From Aquiflexum gelatinilyticum (lineage in GTDB: Bacteria > Bacteroidota > Bacteroidia > Cytophagales > Cyclobacteriaceae), in assembly GCF_024741135.1 (NCBI RefSeq), contig NZ_JANSUY010000002.1:62001-126000 (forward strand): a stretch of DNA of 64,000 bases, read 5' to 3'. Of this stretch, positions 1 to 8,123 are shown one piece after another. The notes under the pieces were generated by a model. The model saw only the letters and a list, made by a program, of their open reading frames with translations. It did no database searches and was not told the DNA's origin. The position numbers and the translations under genes were made by a program. Each line of letters begins with the position of its first letter. Position 1 is the first letter of the stretch.

Positions 1-116
1 AAATTATAAAAAATTAATATGTGTATGATGGTAAATGCACCTACCAGAATTAACATTAAAAATGATCTTAAAGCAAAAGAAAATCGATCCTCATTTTTAT
101 AACTGCTTTTTTTCAT
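1..116 (-). CDS. N-terminus of an unknown membrane protein (partial)
   Basis: An ATG at 114-116 on the minus strand opens a frame that stays open for 38 codons to the window edge. The peptide begins MKKSSYKNEDRFSF and continues into a strongly hydrophobic stretch from about residue 18 (SFLMLILVGAFTIIHILIF). This is a short charged cytoplasmic head followed by a membrane segment. The family cannot be named from this much. It lies downstream, on the same strand, of the 51-aa ORF at 322-477. Confidence 0.5.
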   Translation of the reverse strand, partial: MKKSSYKNEDRFSFALRSFLMLILVGAFTIIHILIFYN

Positions 117-321
117 AGCCAAAAAAAGTACCCAATCCCGAAAGATTTCCGGACAAGACGGCGTAAATCTATACACGCCCAAGGCCGGGGCCGGCCTCAA
201 GAAGGTTCGGAATCGTTCCTCCTTAGCTTGAACAAATGAGGTTCAGATTTAATTAGGGGATTTCGAAATAAGTCCGAAATGTGAAAAGATGCGGATACCC
301 ATAAAAATTATATCGCGATTT
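117..321. other. Intergenic stretch with GC-rich dyads, no recognised gene
   Basis: This spacer contains a GC-rich patch at about 130-240 that stands out from AT-rich surroundings. Dyads seen are GGCCGG-GG-CCGGCC at 183-196, a TCAAG/CTTGA stem around 197-236, and a GGCGT/ACGCC stem read on the minus strand just before the partial membrane gene. It could be a structured leader or small RNA for the gene at 1-116. It does not match a riboswitch or tmRNA pattern that I recognise. Confidence 0.3.
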
Positions 322-330
322 TTATTGGGT
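297..330 (-). terminator. Hairpin overlapping the stop of the 51-aa ORF
   Basis: ACCCA(A)TAAAAAT pairs with ATTTTTATGGGT around a 9-base loop, with one bulged base. The minus-strand stop codon at 322-324 lies in the stem. No clear T-run follows, so it may be a weak terminator or an RNA-stabilising end. Confidence 0.35.
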
Positions 331-477
331 GAGGAGATTACGCAACCTTTTTTCCAATAACTTTTCATCCAAATAAAGGCGGTATTTGATACTCAACAAT
401 CTTTGGATTGATTTTAAACTTTTTCCTTTTTGGATAAAATAGGTTTTTAATATTTGGGAGACTATATCAGGCTTCAT
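322..477 (-). CDS. Small basic helical protein, 51 aa, unknown
   Basis: An ATG-initiated frame (cat at 475-477, TAA at 322-324) encodes a 51-residue peptide starting MKPDIVSQILKTYF and ending EKRLRNLLTQ. It is rich in Lys, Arg, Leu and Ile, with a spacing that suggests amphipathic helices. It has no signal peptide or cysteines. It starts about 60 bases after the stop of the long secreted protein on the same strand and ends in a hairpin. The composition looks coding, and no longer competing frame exists here. I do not recognise the family. A small DNA- or RNA-binding helical protein is possible, but that is a guess from charge alone. Confidence 0.45.
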   Translation of the reverse strand: MKPDIVSQILKTYFIQKGKSLKSIQRLLSIKYRLYLDEKLLEKRLRNLLTQ

Positions 478-536
478 CTGTTCAGGTTTTTTTGGCTTCT
501 TCTAAATTACTGATTTTGTGGAATTAATTACCACAA

Positions 537-3500
537 TCACTGGAATTTTGTACCGACAACCACTGTTTTTCTGATTTGATCCACATTCCCTTCAAGGTCA
601 AATATCTCGACCCAAATAATATATATGCCCGCTCTGACTTTTGCTCCGTTAGATTGGGTGCCATCCCAAAGATAGAACCCATCATTTCCCCAAACTGCAT
701 TTTGGACCAACTCCCTAACCAAGGTACCATCTACTCCATAAATCCTTATCGTAGCTAGCTTTCCCGGTTGGTCAGATTTATAACTGATTGTGGTATAAGG
801 TTGTGTTCCTGGAGCGTCCGGCACAAATACTTTTGGATCTACCTCTATTCCCAATTGACTGTTCCCTTCATACACATTGGAATTTTGGTAACCCGGAGTA
901 GCAAATCCCTCTGTGGAAGATGCAGAGTGCCAATTGTTCGGATTATCGATAGGCTGAAAAGGCGAAAGCCTCTCCAAGGAAATCCCTTTGGTCTCCTTCA
1001 AGAGTCTGTGATGCATTTTATCTGAATAGCTCAAAACCTCTGAAATGGTTTCATCAGGACTCAGAAATACCACATTTCCTTCAGAAATCGGATAGCTGGG
1101 AATCGATGAAAATTCCACAAACCTACCTTCCCTGCTTTTTGGATATTCCTGTTTGAGTTTTTCGGAGTCTGTGGTAAAGACTAGAAAAGAATTCGGTGCG
1201 ATTAAAAATTCCTCATTGAATAATACGCGCCTGTTGGCCACCTGATTTTCATCATCGAGGTTGGCCAATTTCCAATCCTTCAAATTGATGTATTTTTGAG
1301 AGGAATTGTATATCTCTACAAATTTTGGTGCACCTGTTCGGGGATTAAATAGTATCTCATTCAGTACCAAATCTCCAGATTGAGCAAATGAAGGGATAAC
1401 AAAAAATACTTTTTGGTCTGATTCAAACAGGTTTCCTGTACAATCTCTCAGGTTAGAAACATTGGATTCATAATAAATCCCCTCCTGAATATTTTGCTCA
1501 AACTCCAATACCAGTTCATTTGGACTTCCTCCTATCATAAAATTTTTGATTGGAATTGAAGGTTTGAATTCGAAAGCCGTAAGGCTGATATTCTGATTCA
1601 GGATTTTGGAAAATTCCAAAACCACAGTTTTTTCTCCCATCACTTTTGATTGTAGAAATTTGAGTGGAATCAAATCCGGTATTTCCTCAAAAACTGAGTT
1701 TGGTTTTCCGGGTGTACCTCTCTTTGGATCTATTGAAGGCTTGAGGTTGGTGCTGATATTGCAATCTAAATATGGATTGACTACTTCCAAGCTATATCCT
1801 CCCTGCGCGAAAACACTGCTGCCAAATGTAGCGGTACTGTAAGCAAGGCTGTCGATCACATTGTCTTCACCGTCTAGGATTTTTACCTGATCTCCAGAAT
1901 TTAACAAGGTCGGCCAACTGGTCAATCCCAACACCGGTCCAAAATTCCCGAATTGAGAAGCTGAGGTCCTTGGGGTTAGGATGAGATATTCATTGGGACC
2001 AAGGAAAAAGGCCGGAAGTGTCGTTTTCCTTTTGGAATTTGCCAACTGCATCCCTCCCAAATAAATGCTCTGCTCTCCGGGATTGAACAGTTCGATATAT
2101 TCTACATTCGGTAAGGAATTTCCGGTACGAGGGGCCGGCATGATTTCATTGATGACCAAATCTTTGAAGTTGATCTTGGTAGGTGAATCAAAAAGGAAAG
2201 TAAAGGATTGATTGCTTAAAAAATTCCCGTTCAAATCAGCGATTCCATTTATTTGAAAGTTGTATTCTTGGTCTACTTCAAAATCAAAACCCCATTCAAT
2301 CAATGCTTGGTTGCCGTTTTGAAACAATAAAACTGAATTTGGATTGCTACTTGAGATGGAATAATTGGAAAGGATAGATGCAAAAACCACATCCAATGGC
2401 TCTGAAAAAACCCCCAATATTTTGTTTGTGGAAACAGGGATTACATTTACCAATGAAGGGTGTGTTATGTCCCATACAAAATCTCTGGAGGAACCGGGGA
2501 TAGGATAACCTCGTTCTGTTGACCTTGCGGGAAGGTTCAACGTGTAGACGATACTTTCCTCAAATGGCAGATTGCTTTTTAATTCGATTTCTTTTGACGT
2601 AGGAAAACTAGTCTCAAAGGTAAATTCCGGGTTTTCCAAAATCTCATAATCATGATCTTTTTGGCTCAATGAAACATGGTGCTTAATTTGGATGGTCTGA
2701 TTATCGATCAGCACCATTTCCTCCACAAAATCATCGTAGACCAAACTTTTTAAGTCAATTTCAGGATTTTGGGTACCATTTAAGTTTTGGAGGTTTGAAA
2801 TTGAGATTTGGAAAATACCCTTCAAAGGCAATTCCTCCGATAAGTCCAACAAGACTTCAAATCCATTGGGTGACAATTCCACATTGGTGGGGTTTTTCCC
2901 GTTGATTAAAAAATTGGAAGTTTGGCTTACTGAAGCAGGCAGAAAAAATTGACTGAAGTTGATGGCGATTTGATCTGCCTTGGGAACCCGGACATTTCCC
3001 ATTTTGATATAGGAATTGTCAAGTTCAAATTCAATCTCCTCAGTAACCCTCCCATCTTTATCCTCCATATTCTCCAAAAGGATGGGGACTTTTGCATTTT
3101 CAATCAAAGCATTTGAAAAAACTACAAACGAAGAATCTGTTGGGCTCAATAATTCAGTAATCTGATAAGGACCGATAGTAACCTGTTCTTTGGATATGGA
3201 TTTTATTTCCCTGTCTAAAATAATTTCAAAGGAAAAAGGCGTTGACAATACGGCTTTCTTGATCTGAATGGGATCAATGATTTCATCCCCGTCAAAAATC
3301 CCAAAATCATCCATAAAAAACCTAGCAGAAGAACCTGTTCCCGGACCATATTTCACTTCGATTTTGACGACAAGCTCCGGTAAATCATAATAGTCTTCGG
3401 GAATTGGGATTTCGAAGAGCTTGTATTCGGTGTTCTGATTGGGAAATGTCTGGGCGTTTCCAACATTTGTCAGGTTCTGAAATGTATCAAACGCCGATTT

Positions 3501-3872
3501 GGCAAAAGAAATTTCGACTCCTGCCGGCCTGTTTCCTGTTCCATTTTGTTCCGATTTTGCAAAAAATGCGATTTTCGGCTCAAACTTTCCCTGTGTCTCT
3601 GTTTTAAAATATATGATCCCATTGAAGGAACTGATGGGTTGCACAGCCAAGGCTTTTGAGCCAAGACGTCCTTTCCCTGATGCCTGAAAAACCCTTGCAG
3701 CAGTACTCCTTACTTCAATAGCAGACCAATTTTCTAAAAATTCTGCAGGATGATTGACTATGGCAAAACTTTCCTCAAAGTCCTGAACTTGGGAATATCC
3801 TTTGCCCAAGCCGAACATTCCCTCAAAGAGTGTGGTTAATAGAAGGACTTTGATAAAAAACCGGGATTCCAT
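537..3872 (-). CDS. Secreted lamin-tail-domain protein with FlgD-like C-terminus, 1111 aa
   Basis: A signal peptide covers about residues 1-28 (MESRFFIKVLLLTTLF...GYSQ). Several beta-rich Ig-like segments (about 200-620) follow. Two lamin-tail domains can be seen: one begins LVINEIMPAPRTGN with VEYIELFNPGEQ (about 620-730), the other begins DLVLNEILFNPRTGAP with FVEIYNSSQ (about 870-980). The last ~80 residues (IRIYGVDGTLVREL ... AGIYIIWVEI) form a FlgD-like Ig module typical of Bacteroidota secreted proteins. The role is probably extracellular or outer-surface adhesion or scaffolding. No catalytic motif was seen. Export by type IX secretion is possible, but the C-terminus is not a textbook sorting signal. 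It diverges from asd. Confidence 0.8.
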   Translation of the reverse strand: MESRFFIKVLLLTTLFEGMFGLGKGYSQVQDFEESFAIVNHPAEFLENWSAIEVRSTAARVFQASGKGRLGSKALAVQPISSFNGIIYFKTETQGKFEPKIAFFAKSEQNGTGNRPAGVEISFAKSAFDTFQNLTNVGNAQTFPNQNTEYKLFEIPIPEDYYDLPELVVKIEVKYGPGTGSSARFFMDDFGIFDGDEIIDPIQIKKAVLSTPFSFEIILDREIKSISKEQVTIGPYQITELLSPTDSSFVVFSNALIENAKVPILLENMEDKDGRVTEEIEFELDNSYIKMGNVRVPKADQIAINFSQFFLPASVSQTSNFLINGKNPTNVELSPNGFEVLLDLSEELPLKGIFQISISNLQNLNGTQNPEIDLKSLVYDDFVEEMVLIDNQTIQIKHHVSLSQKDHDYEILENPEFTFETSFPTSKEIELKSNLPFEESIVYTLNLPARSTERGYPIPGSSRDFVWDITHPSLVNVIPVSTNKILGVFSEPLDVVFASILSNYSISSSNPNSVLLFQNGNQALIEWGFDFEVDQEYNFQINGIADLNGNFLSNQSFTFLFDSPTKINFKDLVINEIMPAPRTGNSLPNVEYIELFNPGEQSIYLGGMQLANSKRKTTLPAFFLGPNEYLILTPRTSASQFGNFGPVLGLTSWPTLLNSGDQVKILDGEDNVIDSLAYSTATFGSSVFAQGGYSLEVVNPYLDCNISTNLKPSIDPKRGTPGKPNSVFEEIPDLIPLKFLQSKVMGEKTVVLEFSKILNQNISLTAFEFKPSIPIKNFMIGGSPNELVLEFEQNIQEGIYYESNVSNLRDCTGNLFESDQKVFFVIPSFAQSGDLVLNEILFNPRTGAPKFVEIYNSSQKYINLKDWKLANLDDENQVANRRVLFNEEFLIAPNSFLVFTTDSEKLKQEYPKSREGRFVEFSSIPSYPISEGNVVFLSPDETISEVLSYSDKMHHRLLKETKGISLERLSPFQPIDNPNNWHSASSTEGFATPGYQNSNVYEGNSQLGIEVDPKVFVPDAPGTQPYTTISYKSDQPGKLATIRIYGVDGTLVRELVQNAVWGNDGFYLWDGTQSNGAKVRAGIYIIWVEIFDLEGNVDQIRKTVVVGTKFQ

Positions 3873-4019
3873 AAGATTAAAAATAAAGAACCGGCAATAG
3901 TCAATCCGATTTGAAACGTTTAAGTCGGATAAATTTCAAACACCGCAAAAAATGATCTGAATTATTGAAAATAAAGCAATTATCTATTGAGTTGCTGTCA
4001 TTATTGAGAATTCTTGACT

Positions 4020-4027
4020 TACCTTTG
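4020..4027 (+). promoter_or_regulatory. Bacteroidota -7 element TACCTTTG upstream of asd
   Basis: TACCTTTG matches the TAnnTTTG consensus at 8 of 8 positions and sits 33 bases before the asd ATG. No TTG at ideal spacing was found: candidates at 3992 and 4004 are too far and too near. Only the -7 half is therefore supported. Confidence 0.45.
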
Positions 4028-4060
4028 CGGTTCAATTTTAAAAAACAATCCAAAAACAAA

Positions 4061-5050
4061 ATGAAACTAGCCGTTGTAGGAGCTACCGGATTGGTAGGCT
4101 CAGAAATCCTCGAGGTGCTGGAAGAGCACCAATTTCCATTTGATGAATTACTCCTTGTCGCGAGCGAAAGATCCGCTGGCAAAAAGATGACTTTTAAGGG
4201 TAAGGAATACACGGTAATTGGATTGAAACAGGCTGTTTCTGAGAAGCCGGACGTTGCGATCTTTTCCGCCGGAGGAAGCACTTCTTTGGAATGGGCGCCG
4301 CAATTTGCCGAAGTCGGAACGATCGTGATCGACAACTCTTCTGCATGGAGAATGGATCCGAGCAAAAAATTGGTGGTTCCTGAAATCAACGCCAAAGACT
4401 TAAGAATTGACGACCGAATCATTGCCAATCCAAACTGTTCTACGATACAGATGGTGTTGGCTTTGAATCCATTGAGGTTGAAATATGGTATCAAAAGAAT
4501 CGTGGTATCCACTTACCAGTCAGTAACCGGAACAGGCAAAGCAGCTGTCGACCAAATGATGGCTGAGCGTGCGGGAGTTCCTGCGGAAATGGTTTATCCA
4601 CATAAAATTGACCTGAATGTATTGCCTCATATTGATGTCTTCCAGCCAAACGGTTATACCAAGGAAGAGATGAAGATGATCAATGAGACCAAAAAAATCT
4701 TCAATGACAACAGCATCCAAGTGACTGCCACCACAGTAAGAATCCCGACGATGGGCGGACATTCTGAAGCAGTCAATGTGGAATTTCATAATGACTTTGA
4801 TTTGAATGAGGTGAGGGCAATCCTTTCCAATACGCCTGGAGTCATTGTTCAGGACGATCCTGCCAACAATGTCTATCCGATGCCATTGACTGCGCATAAA
4901 AAAGATGAGGTTTTTGTGGGAAGGTTAAGAAGGGATGAATCCCAACCGAATACATTGAACATGTGGATCGTGGCCGATAACCTGAGAAAAGGCGCGGCTA
5001 CCAATGCTGTTCAGATAGCAGAATACCTGATGGAACACAGCATGGCGTAA
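4061..5050 (+). CDS. asd: Aspartate-semialdehyde dehydrogenase
   Basis: Converts L-4-aspartyl phosphate to L-aspartate 4-semialdehyde with NADPH, the second step toward threonine, lysine and methionine. The start chosen is MKLAVVGATGLVGSEIL at 4061, because the dinucleotide-binding GATGLVG motif should lie at the very N-terminus and this gives 329 aa, the usual family length. An upstream in-frame extension to 3965 lacks family character. The active-site cysteine is C126 in IANPNCSTIQ. The substrate/histidine region is GGHSEAVNVEF. The other threonine-branch genes lie nearby on the opposite strand (thrABC). Confidence 0.95.
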   Translation: MKLAVVGATGLVGSEILEVLEEHQFPFDELLLVASERSAGKKMTFKGKEYTVIGLKQAVSEKPDVAIFSAGGSTSLEWAPQFAEVGTIVIDNSSAWRMDPSKKLVVPEINAKDLRIDDRIIANPNCSTIQMVLALNPLRLKYGIKRIVVSTYQSVTGTGKAAVDQMMAERAGVPAEMVYPHKIDLNVLPHIDVFQPNGYTKEEMKMINETKKIFNDNSIQVTATTVRIPTMGGHSEAVNVEFHNDFDLNEVRAILSNTPGVIVQDDPANNVYPMPLTAHKKDEVFVGRLRRDESQPNTLNMWIVADNLRKGAATNAVQIAEYLMEHSMA

Positions 5051-5109
5051 TTGATTAATTCGTCTCATGATTTTGAGGCATGGTATGAATTCCACATTTT
5101 TGTCAGGCT

Positions 5110-6297
5110 ATGGCCATTGAGAATTATACAGATGCATTGAAAAAATTTGTGCAGGACCACCAATCGGAGGATCCTGCACAATTGCTTTTTGCCTATTCGG
5201 GAAAGACCGATTTTGACCTCAAAGCGGCTGTACAGCAGATCCAGTCCCGGCAGAAAGCCAAACACAAACTCCCTTCCTGGTCCACCAATCAAGACCTTCT
5301 TTTTCCTGTCAGTCTTTCTTTGGAGCAGGCTTCTTCGGAAGAAACCGCCAGATATAAATCTGCTTTGGTCAAAGGGAAAACAATGATTGACCTGACCGGA
5401 GGATTTGGCGTAGACACTTTTTTCCTTTCTGAAAACTTTCAAAAAGCCGTTTATTGTGAGAGAAACGGAGAATTGGCAGCCATCGTCAAGTACAATTTTG
5501 ACGTGCTCAAACCAAGAAAATTTGAGATTGTAGAAGGTGATTCTTTGGCATATTTTTCCAAATCAGGTGAAGTCTTTGACTTGACCTATGTCGATCCTGC
5601 GAGAAGGGGTGAACATAATCAGAAGCTGTACAAACTGGCTGACTGCGAGCCGGACATTGTGGGCAATTGGCGCCTCCTCCAATCGAAGTCCATTGGCATT
5701 ATGATCAAAGCGTCCCCGATGTTGGATATCAAGCAGGCGTTGCATGAAATTCCTGAGATACAGAAAGTATGGGTTATTTCAGTCAAAAATGAAGTCAAGG
5801 AAGTTTTGCTCCATTGGGAAAAAGGAAAAGAAGCCGCGGAAAGAATTATCAATGCGGTCGATTTGCAGTTCGATGGTCCAAAGGGATTTTCCTTTACTTA
5901 CGAAGAGGAGGAATCAAGCGAGAGCATATTCGGAGATGTGGGTAAATTCCTGATCGAGCCCTATGCTTCGGTTTTGAAAGCCGGGGCATTCAGGAGTTTT
6001 GGAAAAAGGTTTGGACTGAAAAAGCTTCATCCCAATTCCCATCTGTATACCTGTGAGGATTTACCTGAGAAAATTCCTGGAAGGATATTCGAAGTAATCC
6101 AAGAAATCAGCAATCCCAAAAAAGAGCTGAAGCAACTATTCCCTGTAGGAAAAGTCAATGTCATTACTAGAAATTACGCTTTATCTGCCGATGAACTCAA
6201 GAAAAAATACAAGCTCCAAGACGGCGGAAAGGAATTCCTGATCGGGACAAGAGTGGGAGAAAAGTTTGGGTTGTTTTATTGTAGGACAATTTTTTAA
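5110..6297 (+). CDS. Class I SAM methyltransferase with THUMP-like domain, 395 aa
   Basis: The central region has a Rossmann methyltransferase signature: MIDLTGGFGVDTFFLS (motif I, about residues 95-110), CERNGELAAIVKYNFD, and YVDPARRGEHNQKLYKL (about 160-178), the DPAR catalytic or binding motif of this family. The C-terminal ~90 residues match the THUMP-like/PG_1098-type module of Bacteroidota proteins. An RNA (tRNA or rRNA) substrate is likely from the THUMP-like fold, but the site is unknown. It follows asd by 59 bases on the same strand and could be cotranscribed. Confidence 0.85.
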   Translation: MAIENYTDALKKFVQDHQSEDPAQLLFAYSGKTDFDLKAAVQQIQSRQKAKHKLPSWSTNQDLLFPVSLSLEQASSEETARYKSALVKGKTMIDLTGGFGVDTFFLSENFQKAVYCERNGELAAIVKYNFDVLKPRKFEIVEGDSLAYFSKSGEVFDLTYVDPARRGEHNQKLYKLADCEPDIVGNWRLLQSKSIGIMIKASPMLDIKQALHEIPEIQKVWVISVKNEVKEVLLHWEKGKEAAERIINAVDLQFDGPKGFSFTYEEEESSESIFGDVGKFLIEPYASVLKAGAFRSFGKRFGLKKLHPNSHLYTCEDLPEKIPGRIFEVIQEISNPKKELKQLFPVGKVNVITRNYALSADELKKKYKLQDGGKEFLIGTRVGEKFGLFYCRTIF

Positions 6298-6414
6298 AAA
6301 AAGGTTTCACAATTGGATGCAAAGGATTTAGAACTTCCCTGTTTTTGGCGAAAACATTAATTTTCTCTAAGCATTTTCTCGGCCAAAAACCGGAACCACT
6401 GTTTTGGTTTCTGA

Positions 6415-6468
6415 CCCCGAGTTTCGTGCCTCACTCGGGGCTACACAAATTTGATCCCTATGGGATCA
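6415..6468. repeat. Double-palindrome REP-like intergenic repeat
   Basis: Two adjacent inverted repeats can be seen: CCCCGAGT (6415-6422) with ACTCGGGG (6433-6440), and TGATCCC (6452-6458) with GGGATCA (6462-6468). Paired palindromes of this style between genes are common in Bacteroidota genomes and resemble REP elements. It lies in the convergent gap between the methyltransferase gene and thrC, where it could also help end transcription. Confidence 0.55.
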
Positions 6469-6523
6469 TTCGCCCCAAGGTTGGTGAAGTGAATGAGATA
6501 ATCAACTTTGCCAAGAAACTTAA

Positions 6524-6556
6524 TTATCTGTGTCCATCTGTGAAATCTGTGGTTAA
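6524..6556 (-). repeat. Dispersed ACCACAGATTTCACAG-type repeat inside the thrC 3' end
   Basis: Read on the minus strand the segment runs TTAACCACAGATTTCACAG then ATGGACACAGATAA. This text is familiar as a short intergenic repeat in many bacterial genomes (recalled, not searched). It encodes the last ten residues of ThrC (LTTDFTDGHR) and supplies its stop codon. A weaker AACCACGGATTT match occurs at 61182-61193. Confidence 0.5.
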
Positions 6557-7843
6557 AAAACTCTTAAACTCTTGAAAGCTATTGCCCATCTCCAAAACTT
6601 GCTTTTTGCCTTTCATAAAGGCCATCAATCTCTCAGGGATAGGCAAGTCAATACCCAAAGTTTCATCGACCACGGATTTGAATTTAGCAGGATGGGCGGT
6701 TTCCAAGAAAATGCCGACATATTCACCAGGATTCATTTTCATGTAATTCCTCAATCCCAAATAGCCCACAGCACCATGTGGATCCATGATATATCCCGTT
6801 TCTTCCTTGATTTGGACCATGGCTTTTTGGGTATCCACGTCATCAAAATAGAAGCCTTTTACTTTCTCCCGAAACAACTTTTCATCATTGCCATACAGTG
6901 CCAAAAGCCTGTTAAAGTTACTTGGATTACCGACATCCATGCTGTTACTGATGGTGGCAACTGAAGGCTTGGATTGAAATGGGTTTCCCTCCAAAAAATC
7001 GGGGACAACCCGGTTCACATTGGTAGAAGCGATAAATGTGTCTATCGGCAAACCCATTCTTTCAGCCAAAATCCCTGCTCCGAGATTTCCAAAATTCCCA
7101 CTTGGAACGGAGATAGCTAATTTTTTATTGTTCTTTGGAAGTCGGGAAAAGGCATAGAAATAATACAGACACTGTGGAATCCACCTAGCCACATTGATGG
7201 AATTGGCGGAAGTTAGGAGCATTTTTTGGTTGAGTTCGACATCGGAAAAGGCCTGTTTGACCAAAGTCTGACAGTCATCAAATACACCATCCACCTCAAG
7301 GGCGGTCACGTTTTCTCCCAAGGTGGTAAACTGCATTTCCTGCAATTTGCTCACTTTCCCTTTTGGATACAGGACAATGACCTCAACTCCATTTACTTTA
7401 AAAAATCCATTGGCAACAGCACTTCCCGTATCCCCAGATGTCGCCACCAAAACTCGGATTTTCCTTTCTTCCCCTTCCATCAGGATTGCCATCAACTTGG
7501 AGCAAAACCTCGCCCCAAAATCCTTGAATGCCAATGTCGGTCCGTGAAACAATTCCAATGCGTATACATCCTCCTCCACTTTTACCAATGGCGCATCAAA
7601 AGCCAAGGTATGGTCAACCAATTCTTTGATCTGATCCCTGGTCAAATCACCAATGAATAGTGCTCCGATCACTTCAAATCCGATTTCCCGGAAAGACATT
7701 TTCGGCAAGTTCTCAAAGAACTCCTTTGGCAAAACCGGAATTTCCGTAGGCATATACAATCCCTGATCCGGAGCAAGTCCTTTGACCACGGCATCTTTGA
7801 GGCTGACTATATGGTTGGGGTTGTTGGTGCTGTAGAAGTGCAT
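6524..7843 (-). CDS. thrC: Threonine synthase
   Basis: Forms L-threonine from O-phospho-L-homoserine with pyridoxal phosphate. The start MHFYSTNNPNHIVSLKDAV is typical. The PLP lysine is K107 in GPTLAFKDFGARF. The phosphate-binding region includes LVATSGDTGSAVANGF and VPSGNFGNLGAGI. At 439 aa it has normal length, but the last ten residues come from a dispersed repeat, so the original C-terminus was probably replaced or extended. It is the last gene of the thrA-thrB-thrC set, separated from thrB by 267 bases of repeat-rich DNA. Confidence 0.95.
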   Translation of the reverse strand: MHFYSTNNPNHIVSLKDAVVKGLAPDQGLYMPTEIPVLPKEFFENLPKMSFREIGFEVIGALFIGDLTRDQIKELVDHTLAFDAPLVKVEEDVYALELFHGPTLAFKDFGARFCSKLMAILMEGEERKIRVLVATSGDTGSAVANGFFKVNGVEVIVLYPKGKVSKLQEMQFTTLGENVTALEVDGVFDDCQTLVKQAFSDVELNQKMLLTSANSINVARWIPQCLYYFYAFSRLPKNNKKLAISVPSGNFGNLGAGILAERMGLPIDTFIASTNVNRVVPDFLEGNPFQSKPSVATISNSMDVGNPSNFNRLLALYGNDEKLFREKVKGFYFDDVDTQKAMVQIKEETGYIMDPHGAVGYLGLRNYMKMNPGEYVGIFLETAHPAKFKSVVDETLGIDLPIPERLMAFMKGKKQVLEMGNSFQEFKSFLTTDFTDGHR

Positions 7844-7849
7844 AAAGGG

Positions 7850-7960
7850 TTGTAATTGTTGTAGTGGTTGTAATTGTTGTCAGGCTGTCTGCTACGCGTT
7901 ATCAGATTGGGGATCCGTCATTCTGAGTGGAGCGAAGAATCTCTTGGTTGTAATTGTTGT
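7850..7960. repeat. Three copies of TTGTAATTGTTGT in the thrB-thrC gap
   Basis: Exact copies lie at 7850-7862, 7868-7880 and 7948-7960. Copies 2 and 3 are each followed by similar text, (CAGGCTGT)CTGCTACGCGTTATCAG and CTGCTGCGCGTTGTCAG, so a longer unit of about 35 bases has been duplicated and has diverged. Confidence 0.7.
7916..7943 (+). repeat. CGTCATTCTGAGTG...GAAGAATCTC repeat arm, copy 1
   Basis: CGTCATTCTGAGTG, GAGC, GAAGAATCTC. Related arms occur at 18250-18283 (minus orientation) and as both arms of a hairpin at 20713-20786. This is a dispersed intergenic repeat family of a type widely seen in Bacteroidota. Confidence 0.6.
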
Positions 7961-8063
7961 CTGCTGCGCGTTGTCAGGTTGTCGGGTTATCGGGTTAGGT
8001 TGGTTGTATTGTTATCTAGTCCCGTCATTCTTCATTACGAATTCACCATTCTGAAATTATCAG

Positions 8064-8123
8064 CTCTCGTTTCTCGCTTCTCGCATCTCGCTTCTTGATA
8101 CTTGATACTTTTATCTTGATACT
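8064..8123. repeat. TTCTCGC/CTTGATACT short satellites running into thrB
   Basis: Degenerate tandem TCTCGC units (about 8064-8092) are followed by CTTGATACT at 8094-8102, 8101-8109 and 8115-8123. The third copy lies inside the thrB coding region and supplies its final codons and stop. Confidence 0.6.

Noticed and set aside
195-225. GGTTCGGAATCGTTCC, similar to a tRNA T-arm
   Set aside because: No acceptor stem, D-arm or anticodon arm with tRNA spacing could be drawn around it.
3901-4512. 203-aa frame on the minus strand
   Set aside because: It lies antisense to asd, whose motifs are certain. No family signal was seen.
6345-6575. 76-aa plus-strand frame
   Set aside because: It consists of the palindromic repeat text and the ACCACAG repeat, and ends inside thrC antisense sequence.
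7850-7960. Possible CRISPR-like direct repeats
   Set aside because: Only three short copies with irregular spacing of 5 and 67 bases, and no leader or cas genes.
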